Source: Linyphia triangularis (taxonomy: Eukaryota; Arthropoda; Arachnida; Araneae; Linyphiidae). From it: a stretch of 64,000 nt of DNA. The notes below the pieces were generated by a model, which saw only the letters and a list, made by a program, of their open reading frames with translations, had not been told where the DNA came from and made no database searches. This document shows positions 24,903 to 36,059 of the stretch, piece after piece (positions within the stretch are counted from its first letter, which is position 1; every line of letters begins with the position of its first letter). Location of the stretch: the NCBI GenBank assembly GCA_963978545.1, contig OZ021725.1:88334305-88398304 (forward strand). Direction: 5' to 3'. The position numbers and the translations under genes are program-made.

Positions 24903-26039
24903 TATTTTGTATACAATAAGGACTGAATATGTAGGATCATAAAATCTTAATTCTTATCTGATTTATATGTTTTTCGTAGTTAAGTATTTCATTTATCTAC
25001 CTTAATCAGCTAAGCTGGAGTGATAACCACAATAATTAGGTAAGGTTTATGCTTTGGGACCAATTGGGGGTCATACATGTACCAACTAGAGTATTTATGT
25101 ATATTGCATTGCTTTTATAATCAAATAACGTAAATATGTCATTTAAAATTAACTTAATTGCTACCTATAACTAGAAAGTAAGGCAAAAACAAATTTTAGA
25201 AGTGTTAAAAATTGGTCCCAAATAGTATTAGGAGTTTTATGTACTTTAAGTAGTTCATTGTTATTTCCAACAAACTTATTTCAAAATATTTCACAGTGAA
25301 CTGTTTGCAAATATGTTTCTATTTCATTCAAGAAATATTCTGGAATTTAAATTCACCTAAGATCATTGTGATACTTTATAAATATCCAGAAAAATTATCC
25401 TTATATAAGTATCCTATTCAATAATCCTGATATTGTATATTATCATTCCCCAACGATAATGGATTTTAATTAATTGTCATAAATTAAGCTTGAAATAATA
25501 AATGAAGATATAATATCTTACGAAAATAAATCTTGAAGTGAAACCCTGTATAAAGAAGTTTATCTTAAGCTAATAATATTATAATTGTAGTTCAGTTTAA
25601 GAATTTTTAAAGTGCATCTCTATTCAACGATGAATGCCTGGAAGACAAATCTTTAGGACTTACATTTAGTGTCATAATGAAATCGCTAAATTTAAAAAAG
25701 AGTCATGGATAATTAAAAACCTATTCACATATTCTCTTATGAACATTAATGATTCAGTCAAATTCTTTCCTTTTCAATGGTGAAACATAAAACTAACGCT
25801 TCCTTATGTGTTGCAATTATTTCAGTTGATTTGTAATCTTCTAGATACCCAACACCATAGGAGTGTTGTAATTTTGCAAAATTGCTCGGATACTAAGTTC
25901 ACAATTATTATTCTCCCTGAATAAACAGCACTGAAATTTCATCGCAAGTAAAATATACCAAAATCTAGAGTCCATGATAAAATGAAGCACAACTTGAAAT
26001 GAAACTCTGAATGAAGACAAGTTTCCTCTAGGCAACCAT
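24903..26039. other. AT-rich noncoding sequence
   Basis: No supported feature. Confidence 0.5.
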
Positions 26040-26530
26040 TAGTCGGACCTTAATTCAATTCACCATCGTGTCTCGTTATTGATTGAGAAAAGTTAGGAAA
26101 GGGGAAACTTTATGAATCTCCAAGTAGTCTTCCTCCCCCTCCCATCCTTTTCTTAAAGATTGACACATGCAAATAAAGCATCAGACGGGAACCGTGAAAA
26201 ATATTTCCCTATCAGGAAATCTTATTCTTCCCCGTTTTTTTTTTTAATTTACTCATAATTTCAGGAAAATGCATCAACAAGGACTATGGCCCGGATCTTT
26301 TTTACATATTTATTCTCTCACATGTCGGTGTTTGTTTTCCCTTTTTTTTTTTGTGTATTGCTGTCTCTAAGATGGGGGCTGGGGATTTTTTTGAATAATG
26401 GGATCAAGGCTCTATGCATAACTTTGCATTCTTAAGAAGACGAGTTAGCGCTTGTTCTCGTCGAGGTTATTATAAAGTTTTATGTCGGAGTGCATGAAAG
26501 CAGTTATCTTCTGGTGGCGCCTTTGCCAGT
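26040..26530. promoter_or_regulatory. Candidate conserved noncoding island with POU octamer
   Basis: Contains a perfect ATGCAAAT at 26167-26174 (ACATGCAAATAAAGC), a pyrimidine tract CTTCCTCCCCCTCCC and, toward the right, a balanced block ending near 26530. No coding frame. Enhancer role is a hypothesis. Confidence 0.25.
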
Positions 26531-27584
26531 GAGTAGAGTGTATAATCACATGGAGGAGGGGATAAATATGAAAGAGCACATTACTTTGAGTAAAAAGTTT
26601 GTTGAAGGATGTTTTGCACAATACAAAAACAAATATTCATTGTTAAAGGATAGAATTTTAAAATAAACAATTTGACTGTATTTTTGGTAGAGAGGAAGAA
26701 GTTCTTTACAGTTCAGATAATTTTTAATTTAGCAATAATTTATTTTCGTTTTATTGAATGAATTTGTTCAGTTTCAAGCAGTAGTGGGACCTCCAATATG
26801 AGGCTGTAAGAATATTGTAGAGCTTTCTCAAATCGTATTAATCGATTTTAAGTAAGTTTGTTTCTAAAATTGTTTAGTTGTAACTTGAATTTTATCAAAT
26901 CTAAGCACGTAAGTTCCGCTTCAACATTATTTGTACTTGTCATAATAATAATAAGAAGAAAGTAGTTATAAAAAGAGTTATTTTTTTTTTTTTTTAAATC
27001 CAGAATATAAAATGTATTACAGTTTATCTTTTTACAGATGTTGTATAATTATTATTAAATTTTAATTTTTGCCATTGAAAAGTTCTCAATACATTAAATC
27101 TTTCCACTATGGATATGGTAGAAGCGTTTATGGTATTCCACTGAGAAGTTATTAAGGAAAAAGCTGATTATTTTTTAAATGTTTTGACCAGTTTATATTG
27201 CAAAACTCTTCAAAATTATTGATGAAAAGTTGTAACATAGAGTTATATTTATTTAAATTTCAATTTATTTTCCGATTAAAATAAAAGCAATCATTTAAAA
27301 ATACGATGTCATAGTTTATCAAATGCATAACTTTGTCTTTAAAATGTACTGTTCTTCAAAACTACTCAATTTCACTAAATGCAAATTGAAAAAGTAGCAT
27401 CTTATGCAATATTTTATGCTGAGTGTGTGTACGTATGATTAAAGAAACCATTTGAAGACGTCAGACTATTGTTTTTCACTATGAACCCTACACCAATTCT
27501 TCTACTTTAAGATAGGTGATATTGAACCACTGAGGGTTGTTTCAATGTTAATGATGGTATATTTTCAATAGGAAACCTAGGAAA
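26531..27584. other. AT-rich noncoding sequence
   Basis: Holds a T run at 26982-26995. No gene or transposon end. Confidence 0.5.
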
Positions 27585-27761
27585 TACAATAAAACCCCGT
27601 TAACGCGAAATCACTTAACATGAAAACCCGTTTAAAGCGAAGTAACAGCAATTCCCCGTGCTTAAAACTTAACATTAATTGATTCGTTTAACACGAAATT
27701 TGATTAACACGAAAAATTTCAGTGGCCCCACCGACTTCACGTTAACGGTGTTTGACTCGAT
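27585..27761. mobile_element. Small MITE with repeated TTAACRCGAA motif (pogo/Tigger-like)
   Basis: The left end TACAATAAAACCCCGTTAAC is related to the reverse complement of the right end, TCGAGTCAAACACCGTTAAC (most positions agree), and both continue with GYGAA. Inside, the motif TTAAC(A/G)CGAA and variants recur at least five times in both orientations. This resembles the ends of pogo/Tigger-type elements, from general knowledge of CAGTNNAACC-like termini. It is 177 bp and has no transposase. Confidence 0.5.
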
Positions 27762-28283
27762 TTAATTCTCCCAAATTTACATCCCGTATGTGAGAAAACC
27801 ACTAGTTCAGAAGGAAACTAGAAATTAATAAAAAAAAGAGAAACTTGGTCATGCATTTAATGACATTAAACCTCCAAGAACACACTACAAAAATACAACG
27901 TGTACTTTTATTTTGAATGTGCAAAACGTTATTGTGACTTAATAAGTAATGAGTCTTGAAAATGAACATAAAGATAACAATTTAAACATCTGTTAGTTGA
28001 ATTAAAATTTTGATCCGTCAAAAAACAATTACCTACTACTCATATAACGGATGAAAATAGAAAAATAGTATATTTTGAGCAATATCATTTTCTGCAGAAT
28101 AAATATTTACAAGTATCTGTTTACTTTGAAAACTAATCCTTTTTTATAACAAAAGCAATCTTAGTTACAATAAAAGGTTTGTTTGCAGGGAATGATTGGA
28201 ATCTGAACTGCCTTTTTTAGAACAACACACAGACAAGAAAACCTTGCTTTTCAAATATATTTCATCTCTAAGTATTTTCCTAG
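27762..28283. other. AT-rich noncoding sequence
   Basis: No supported feature. Confidence 0.5.
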
Positions 28284-28806
28284 AAATATTTTGATAGCTA
28301 CAGTGTATCATTACATTGATTGCCTTGGAAGTTTACAAAGTATTTTCTTACTTTTCCTAAGCTCTACTTGAAATTCTGCAGAGTAAACTTTCTAAATCAA
28401 GTATACATCCAATGTTTTGAATAATAAGATTAACATAATATATTTTTACATTTTCAGTTATGTGTTATTTATATTTTATCGCATAACAGCATTTAATGAA
28501 AATATTTTCATATTGAGATTATAATATATTATGTATTAATTTTTATGAATATTTTGATAGCTACAGTGTATTATTACATTGATTGCCTTGAAAGTTTACG
28601 AAGTTTTTTTTTTTTTTCTTCTTACTTTCATAACCTCTACTTTTAATTCTGCAAAGTAAGCTTTCTAAATCAAGGATATACCCAATGTTTTAAATAATAT
28701 GAACAACATAACACATATTTTTGAAAATTTAAAAATATATTATTTACATTTTATCACACAAAAGCATTTAATGAATATATTTTCTTATTGAGGTTATAAA
28801 TATAGT
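28284..28806. repeat. Tandem duplication, ~263-bp unit, two copies
   Basis: TTGATAGCTACAGTGTAT starts at 28291 and again at 28554. Each copy continues with ATTACATTGATTGCCTTG, RAAGTTTACRAAGT, TTTCTAAATCAAG, CCAATGTTTT and GCATTTAATGAA in the same order. Copy 2 has a longer T run (about 28606-28618). Diverged but colinear. Confidence 0.85.
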
Positions 28807-29011
28807 TACTAATGACCAATTAGTAGTAATAATAATCTATATTATCCTTAAATAAGATGTACTCATAAAATGATTTAATGATTAATTTCTTTTTTCTTTC
28901 GGGTAATTCTTAAACTATTTTTCGGAAAAGACATATTTTAGGAACAGTATTTTAAGGGGACTCGGTTCTTTAAAAATAATTAAAAAAAAAATTGATTTTG
29001 GGATTTTTATT
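28807..29011. other. AT-rich noncoding sequence
   Basis: No feature beyond poly-A at 28982-28990. Confidence 0.4.
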
Positions 29012-29024
29012 TCATGTTTTATTG

Positions 29025-29205
29025 GCCGACCAAACGGTATAGTGGTTAGCGTGCTAGCTTCTAGACTGCGAGGTTGCGGGTTCGAGTCTTGTATTAGGCA
29101 TGGGTGTTTGTAAATGTATGTTGGCTTGTCTAATGACGAATGTTTCGGCGCATTATAGCCCTCGTGTTGCTGACGGTGCCAGATAATCTGAATACAACCA
29201 ACCAA
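29025..29205 (+). repeat. tRNA-derived SINE, copy S1, full length
   Basis: The 5' part is tRNA-like with an A box (TATAGTGG at 29038-29045, then TTAGCG) and B box (GGGTTCGAGTC at 29078-29088), which together form an internal Pol III promoter. An unrelated ~105-bp body follows (ATGTATGTTGGCTTGTCTAA ... CCAGATAATCTGAA) and a short AACCAACCAA tail. It is flanked by a perfect 13-bp target duplication TCATGTTTTATTG (29012-29024 and 29206-29218), the mark of LINE-driven retroposition. Copies S2, S3 and a diverged relative S4 lie in the same window. Confidence 0.9.
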
Positions 29206-29218
29206 TCATGTTTTATTG

Positions 29219-29569
29219 TTTTTTAGTTTCAGTTGAAGTATCACTTTAGTTTTTGCTTAAATTATAAGCATGTTATATTTAATTTTAAAAAGCAAGGAAT
29301 CAATTATTGACTAGGTAAGATATTTACTTTTAATTTTGAAAATCTCTAATCATAATACTTCAAATTTCAATGTACCTTTCCGAACTAACTAGCAGACACA
29401 TAACAGTAAATATTTTATAAAGTTGAAGTACATAAATTATAGATTAAACTGAGGTTAAAAAATCGTGTTATTTTCACAATTATGTTTTTAAATTCCAAAA
29501 CTTTGCAAAATAAATGGTTTTTATACATAAAAAAATTATATTATTTAAAAAAAAACTCTGATATCTTTA
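29219..29569. other. AT-rich noncoding sequence
   Basis: No feature. Confidence 0.45.
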
Positions 29570-29695
29570 ACCAAAAGTTAATCTTAGTGGTTGGTTAAAT
29601 ATATCTTATTATGAAGATATATTTAACCAACCACTAAGATTAACTTTTGGTATCATTGGTTGGTTAAATATATCTTATTATGAAGATATATTTTA
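29570..29695. repeat. Perfect 38-bp-arm hairpin followed by a partial second copy
   Basis: The arm 29570-29607 (starting ACCAAAAGTTAATCTTAGTG) is followed by the 6-base loop ATTATG and the exact inverse at 29614-29651. Immediately after, 29659-29695 repeats the inner part again (GGTTGGTTAAATATATCTT, loop, AAGATATATTTT). Perfect arms with such a small loop imply recent origin or selection. Options are a template-switch inversion plus duplication, or a small-RNA hairpin precursor. Confidence 0.85.
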
Positions 29696-30867
29696 AACAA
29701 TAAAAAAATTCAAACTCATCAGTTAAGACCTTTCTAAGAAAATGTACATCGAAAATAGGTTATTTAACATTACTTGTAAAAGGGGTACTAAGTCCCGTTA
29801 AGATAACTCACAATTTACACCGTTAGTTCCAGCATCTAGCATTTATTTTTTGTGTGCATCATTTTTTTTTTTTTTTTAAATTTTTTTTTTTATTATTATT
29901 ACTTTCTCTCTCTTCGAACTACTGTTAAAAATAAATTGAAGTTTCATTACATGCTGCTGACAATATTTGGTGGTCAATACAAAATTTGGAATCAATACTT
30001 TATTTTGATGTTTCGATAATATTTAATTTTTGTTGACATTTAACATACTTAGATTTTTGATTGTATAATGAAGCATGAATATGTTTTGTGAAAATAGTTG
30101 CTAAATTTTGTTTAAACAATATAGAAAATACGGATGAGAATTTTTTTTTTAGATTTAACGTAATATTTCTGCATCCTATGCTTGAATTTGTCATTGTGTG
30201 TTTTAATGAAATCGTTCTCGTATGATAAAAATAATTTTTATCTAGTTTTTAAAATTTTGTTTTGTATACAAGTTTAAAGAAAGCCAAATTATAGAATTGT
30301 AAATTTAAAAAAAAATTACTTTATTTTTAAATTTTTTAAAAATAGTCTTAAAATTAACGAAATAACGTTTTCACATTCAGTATTACTGAAAATCGGTTTC
30401 TACCTAAGCTAGTACCAATCCCAAGCATGCATAATATGATAACATTTAGTGAATAAAAATTTCCAATAATTAGGTTTATGAAAATGTAAAACAAAAAAAA
30501 AATTCTCCAAAAATGCTACGAAATAGGTAAGTTTATCAAAAAATTTAAGCAAACACACTTGTAACATAATAACCAATTTATAATATGATAACTTTATTTG
30601 CAGCCAAGATTTTAACTTTCAATATAGTTACAATGAAATCCATCTTCCGCATAAAATATAACGACTTCTTGTTAAAACTTCGAGTTGGAATCTTGTTTTA
30701 ATCCTATTAATATTTTAGACTCTTTCAATTCGATGAATGCCTCAAGTTCAGATTTTATACTTTGGGATCACATTTATATTTTGAGCTTAAATAATTGTAA
30801 ATTAAAATCCAGTCTTAATTTTCTATACTTCTGGATATTGTATTTAGATATTGGAAGTTAGCTAGGC
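29696..30867. other. AT-rich noncoding sequence
   Basis: Includes T runs at 29862-29890. No gene. A minus-strand frame (30000-30194) is random-looking. Confidence 0.5.
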
Positions 30868-30879
30868 AAGAATGTTCAG

Positions 30880-31028
30880 GTTGGTTGGTTGTTTTCAGAT
30901 TATCTGGCGCCGTCAGCAACACGAGGGCTATAATGCACCAAAACATTCGTCATTAGACAAGCCAACATACATTTATAAACACCCATGCCAACACGGGACT
31001 CGAACCCGCAACCTCGCGGTCTAGAAGC
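30880..31028 (-). repeat. tRNA-derived SINE, copy S2, 5'-truncated
   Basis: Minus-strand copy of the S1/S3 family. It starts within the anticodon-arm region (CTTGCTTCTAGACCGCGAGG) and so lacks the A box. The B box, body and an extended AACCAACCAACC tail are present. The target duplication is AAGAATGTTCAG (30868-30879) versus AAGAATTTTCAG (31029-31040), one mismatch. The duplication shows the truncation happened at insertion, as in LINE-type target-primed reverse transcription, and not by later deletion. Confidence 0.88.
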
Positions 31029-31040
31029 AAGAATTTTCAG

Positions 31041-31379
31041 AAAAGTGGATTCACAAATGGGTTTAAACCCACTGAAATATTTTCTCATTCGATTCTGAAA
31101 AATATACAAATATTTCATTGATAACTCTTACATTTTAAAGAAGGTTAAGGTAATTTACCTAAAAGTTTCCAACTCTAATAAAATTTAATAAACATAAATA
31201 CATTCCAATTATTGGATAAGAAATGTATATGTTGATACCTTTTGATTGAAAAATATTCACGAATATAACTCACATGCAATTAAAAGGTAAGGTATCTTTT
31301 ATTTTATCGATAGTTTATACAATAGTTTGGAACTCAAATTCACCAAACCTAATTAAACCCTTAAATTTGCCAAAAAATC
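31041..31379. other. AT-rich noncoding sequence
   Basis: No feature. Confidence 0.45.
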
Positions 31380-32060
31380 CAAAAATAAACTCCCCTCCCG
31401 ATATTCCGAAGCTATCATCTCTCCATTAAAATCTAAACACAGAATATGGATTATTAATTCTCGATACACCGAAAACGACCGAACTTTTCAACGAAACTAA
31501 ATAATAACTGGAGCAAACTTTCACCTTGTTATACACCACATAACCCCCTTTAATTAACTGGCAATGTCATATCGACAATCGAAAAATTTTCTTGCGCTAC
31601 CCAAACCTGCACCCAAAGAGTTGTGATGGATCTACCCATCCCTCTTTCTTCTCTTCACTTCAATCTCCTTCAAACCCAAACGATGTTATTGAAGGGGGAA
31701 GAGATCCACCTACACTTGACCAGTTAGGCATATGGGGATTCCGGCTAATTGGAAAATGACGGCAATGATGGAAAGGAAGGTAAAATAAAAAAAACATGGA
31801 TATCGATGAAAAATCAAAAAGGTTGGATGAGTATTTTCTCCGGCAGCTCTAATTTCTCGCTTTACTGGGTTTCATTAAAGTTTCAAGTCCTTTTCAGGAA
31901 TATTGCATTCGTTTTCGGTTCCTCTGCGTTTAATTGCTTTTGTTATAAGGGTTATTAAACCTGCGGCAAGCGACGCGGAATCTGATATGCCCCTTTCGAT
32001 TATTATTTTTTTTTTTTAACTCAGGTTAGTGGTGATGAGGAATTTAAGTGCCATGTCTGA
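31380..32060. promoter_or_regulatory. Mixed-composition island, candidate conserved noncoding element
   Basis: About 650 bases with fewer homopolymers and more CpG than the flanks (for example GACGCGGAATC near 31971). It contains TTTAATTAACTGG and other homeodomain-like cores. The plus-strand frame 31749-31958 shows no protein motif. Inference only. Confidence 0.22.
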
Positions 32061-32405
32061 GGGTTTAGGCTTTAACCGAGTTGGACTCTACGTACGAGCG
32101 AATATTAATTACTCTGCTGAATGCCAGAAATGATGAATGTTCTGTAAGTTGATCTCATATTTTGTAGACTCTTGTTAATAGAATCTAATTAAATTTCTTC
32201 AGACACCAGTCCATTGGATGTTATATTCTTTGGTAGAACATTTTCAAGTAATAAATCTTAAAAGCTCGGCATTTTTTAAAAAAATTTTTTTTACAAAAAT
32301 GCACTTATAAAATTTTTAGAGATTTCAAGCTAAGGTTTTTTTTTTCTTGTGAAAAATCGCTTTTAATTAAATTTTGTTTCGTATACGTAATTTGGTTTGT
32401 AAGTG

Positions 32406-32645
32406 TTGATGGTTGGTTGGTTTTCTTGAGTGACTTTCGTCTCGCAGTTTGGTATGGTTTGTAAGCTCAATTATCTATTTTTGAGTACAATAATGGCTAA
32501 TCAGACCAATATCTACAGCTTAACGTTGATTCCGAACCCCAACAAACATTCATGCATAACGCCAGTATTCGAATCCTGCACCTTTGGCATTCGAAGCCAG
32601 AGGCCTAACCTCACAGTCATTAGGAAGGTCATTCGCCTTTTAGCA
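32406..32645 (-). repeat. tRNA-SINE relative, copy S4, diverged
   Basis: On the minus strand the tRNA-like part reads GGCTTCGAATGCC, AAAGGTGCAGGATTCGAATA, then TTATGCATGAATGTTTGT. This lines up with the S1 segment AGCTTCTAGACTGC ... GTTAGGCATGGGTGTTTGT. It ends in AAAACCAACCAACC like the other copies, but the middle of the body differs. It is an old copy or a sister subfamily. No clear target duplication was found. Confidence 0.6.
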
Positions 32646-34017
32646 AAATGATATTAAAATAAGGGTTATGAGCAAATAAGTTGACTGTTTTTTCAGATTT
32701 GAATTTTATTTATTTTAATTTGAGTTGCTGTTTTGAAAGACAATTGTGTTTCCTGGGTTTAAGGGAATACTGATTTTTTTAAATTTTTTTTTTTTTTTTT
32801 TGCAAGATTCATTAGTTTTTATAATCGTAAAGTTTAAATTTTTTTTTTCGATCTATCTAAATATGATAACCCAGAAGTATGATAGATATTGAATTACATT
32901 TGTAATCAAATTGACGGTGTTTTTGCATACAAATTTACCTTTCAAAAATATAATATTCTTTGAATTTTTAAAGAATGAACAAATGAATACAAAAATTAAT
33001 TTAATATACATTTTTATACCGAGTGCTTTGACATTTTTCATAGCACCTTAATTTTATGAACTTATTATAATGAGATTTGTAATTTGTGGTGTGATGATAG
33101 ATAAATATATATTTGGATATTTTATTGAATTGGTAATTTTTTTCTTATTCAAGAGATCATCAATGTTAGTAGGTTTTTGAAGACAGTAAATATATTTTGT
33201 TTATACTTTTCATATTGTAAAAAACAATACATTTATTAATAAACAGATGGAATTGATTTCTCTTTGGAATAAATTATATTTCTTATGATATATTTCTACT
33301 CATCGTTATCGCTATAATAGCAATAAATTCCGTTGATACTCTTTGAATAGTGGGTTCAAATTGAAACTTTTTCTGTCTCATGTGTTATTGAAAGGCTTTG
33401 ATTTTTGCATTAACTGTGTATGTTAAGATGATGTGATTTGTTATAGTCGAGAGAAAACTAAAGAGTAGGCAATATAAAATGGTACGAGCCATAAAGAGTT
33501 TTTTAATAAAACTAAACGTTAAGTAAGAATTTACTCCCATGTACCATTTAGGACTTGTTATTATTGTAATATCTTATTTTGAGGATTAACGGCTTCTGAA
33601 TACATGTATTTTTAAGAAAATTTTCTTTTTAGAATATTTGACGTTACTGCGTAAATTGCAATTAACTACATTTATTAAAGACTTTACGTAAAATAACATT
33701 TTGAATCAAACATAATATATTTTTCTTTCATTATCCACAAATAAGTTTTCTCTTGCACTTAATACATTTTTTTTCTTGTTTTAAATATATTTCATAATTA
33801 ACAGTACATTACAAATTCATATTAGAGTATAATAACTCACCATCATTAAAAATATAACTTTTTGTTCATTACCAACTACAGATAGTGAAACTACGAAAAT
33901 TTCTAAAACTCTAAATCCCAATTCTTTCAGAAATTTAATTTAATATAAACAATTGTGTATAAACAAATCAAACATTTTTAAATCACAATAAAGACTATTT
34001 CAATTTTTTGCTTTCAC
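32646..34017. other. AT-rich noncoding sequence
   Basis: T runs at about 32787-32801 and 32839-32848. No gene or transposon end. Confidence 0.5.
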
Positions 34018-34043
34018 AAAAAAAAAAAAAAAAAAAAAAAAAA
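34018..34043. repeat. Poly-A run, 26 bases
   Basis: Uninterrupted A tract. No element body with target duplications could be attached to it. Confidence 0.8.
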
Positions 34044-35143
34044 CATCCCCGTAAATATTTTAGTTGATTCTCCTGAAAAGCATTGTTTCGTTTACTCCTG
34101 TTTAACCTGCTTCAAAACACTACAAAACTGTTATTACTTCCAAATTCATTCCAATTCTAGCAAATGATAATTCTGCACAGCAGGGTGGAGCAATTCTTTC
34201 CAGAACTGCAGTTTCGTGAAACTTTTATGCGTTTGACAAAACCGAATTAATTCTTTTCTAAGACTCCGAAACACATGTCGGTTATTTCAAGTGATTCCTC
34301 AAGGGATTAGAATGTTACTTGAGGAACTAATTTACATGTTTTTCTCTACCGCGCATCTGTTTAGCATGGGTGCGTTATTTTATTTTCATTTTTTCTTTTG
34401 CATCATTCATTCAGACATAAAGGGTAGAGGCAGAACTCGTGTGAGATGTCTGGTTGGCAAATAAAGTGGCGTAAGTGCAATGAGTTGTTTCACTTAGTCA
34501 GAATTTTCGAGTAAAACTGTGTTTTTTAAATCCTTCATATTAACTTCGATTTTGTGTGTGCATGTGTGTAGATAGGAGGGAAATCTGCTGACGCCTAATT
34601 AACATCTTTGTCGTCATCCAATCGGGCTGAAACTTGGCAGATAGGTTCGATGTTGATGACGATGGATTCTATCAAATTTTGAGGATGTTTCTGTCACTAA
34701 AAGGTAGTTTTTACGGAATACTAATAAACAAATTTGCCATCATTCCAATCACACATAAATAGTCTTTAACCGGTCATTGTTAAAACTCTTTCCTGTTGCC
34801 AATTTTTTTTTAATACTTCAATCAGAATAAATAAATGATATTTGGATGTGAGAGCATAAATTTACGTTAATTTTTTTTAAATAAATTTTAAACGTAGTTT
34901 GCCGCACATTTTACTGATAGAAATGTTTTTGATATTTAAAATTAGATGCAGAAACCAGAAGCACATGCTGTTTACAGAATCGGCGCAATGTTAACTTGTC
35001 TAATTGACAACGTATATAAAGGAATTATATTAAAAACTTTGTTTCTATGTGTTATATTATTTTAAATACTATAAAATGAGAAAAACACAGTTGGAATTTT
35101 TGTCCGTTAGCATTCAGTCACCTAATTTATTATTTTATGAAAA
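34044..35143. other. Noncoding sequence with a possible dispersed repeat
   Basis: The patch 34555-34710 (GTGTGTGCATGTGTGTAG, then ATCGGGCTGAAACTTGGCAG) resembles a type of interspersed repeat also hinted at in 37535-37640 and 49230-49500 (CTGAAACTTGATA). Borders cannot be set. A small 9-bp inverted repeat TTCCTCAAG/CTTGAGGAA lies near 34296-34326. Confidence 0.35.
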
Positions 35144-35432
35144 AAGGTTTTTCAGAAAGTTATCTCTCAATTTGAAATGACCTAACTGTGAAACAGAGAG
35201 ATACAGAAAGAAGGCACAAGTGGTATTTTGGATAGAAAGGTACAGAATTTTAAATACACAGGTTGGCAAAGAGGATTGATTGGATAAATTTTGATGGCAG
35301 CTGCATATGGTTTACAGATGAGGCCAATTTTCATTTGGATGGATGTGTCAATAAACGAAACTGTTTATTTTGATGACTAAAAACTTGTCTATATTGACGT
35401 CTGAATACATCCACTATAGTTTTATTTCACAA
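35144..35432 (+). pseudogene. Dead IS630/Tc1-mariner-like transposase element, copy C (truncated)
   Basis: The left end (GGTTTTTCAGAAAG) and the motif offset match copies A and B. At 35308 the plus strand reads WFTDEANFHLDGCVNKRN followed by CLF and two stops, the best-preserved version of the WFxDExxFHLxGxVNKQN motif here. The copy stops where the Helitron-like element starts, about 290 bp into what is a ~500-bp unit elsewhere. It is either interrupted or truncated by that insertion. Confidence 0.75.
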
Positions 35433-36059
35433 CTAGCTGAATACCCGTGCTTCGCTACGAAATTTTACCATGTGCAATTTTTTAGCCAGCTGCATGGCCA
35501 TGGCCCCACGTTGCGGAGATCCGTCATTGGTTTATAGGTACCAACTTTTGGTACATCACTTGCCAGGAAGGTTCTTTTCTACTCAAAACCAACCTCGCTT
35601 AGCTCGCTGAAAAGTTCATTAACACATAAGCACATGCTTACTTCACTCGTTGGAAAGGTTCATTGCTATGCAAGCATAGATTTAGATCGTTAGTGGGCAG
35701 TACTGCACAGGATATAAGCACACACTCGTTAGTGAGTGGGAGTGTGCAAGTTTACCAGTAACCAACGAAGAGTTCATTTCTACCTCTTTTCGGTAGCACC
35801 CTGGTGGCAGCATTACCTACCGTATGAGCCATTTTTTAATTTATGGGCAATACGAAGCAGAAGATTCCAGCAGAAAACTTGGCTTTGCCATCCCCAGAGG
35901 TATTAATTCGTATGGGAACTTGGAGGATTTGGGGACCACGACTGATTTAACGTCACCCAACCTTTTGGTTACGAGAACGATTCACTCCCGACTGGGCTAC
36001 GCGGCCCGTTAGTTAGTGAGTACATGATGATATGCCTATTATATATAGAAATATATAGA
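35433..36059 (-). mobile_element. Helitron-like non-autonomous element (about 627 bp)
   Basis: Read on the minus strand, it begins TC (complement of 36058-36059) after an A. It ends GTAGCGAAGCACGGGTATTC then AGCTAG before a T, matching the Helitron rule of A|TC...CTRR|T with CTAG as CTRR. The string ACCCGTGCTTCGCTACG is a widely seen end sequence of this kind of dispersed element in animals. No terminal inverted repeats and no Rep/helicase frame. A clear stem-loop before CTAG is not obvious, so the class is probable rather than certain. An internal plus-strand frame (35824-36012) is part of the repeat. Confidence 0.5.

Noticed and set aside
28950..28966. TTTTAAGGGGACTCGG as a fourth TTAAGG element end
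   Set aside because: No inverted partner with CCTTAA was found within several kilobases.
29025..29095. Possible functional tRNA gene
   Set aside because: A and B boxes are present, but the anticodon arm does not pair properly, no T-run terminator follows, and the same sequence recurs with a SINE body and target duplications.
28915..29205. 96-codon minus-strand frame
   Set aside because: It is the antisense reading of SINE copy S1.
30900..31118. 72-codon minus-strand frame
   Set aside because: Read-through of SINE copy S2.
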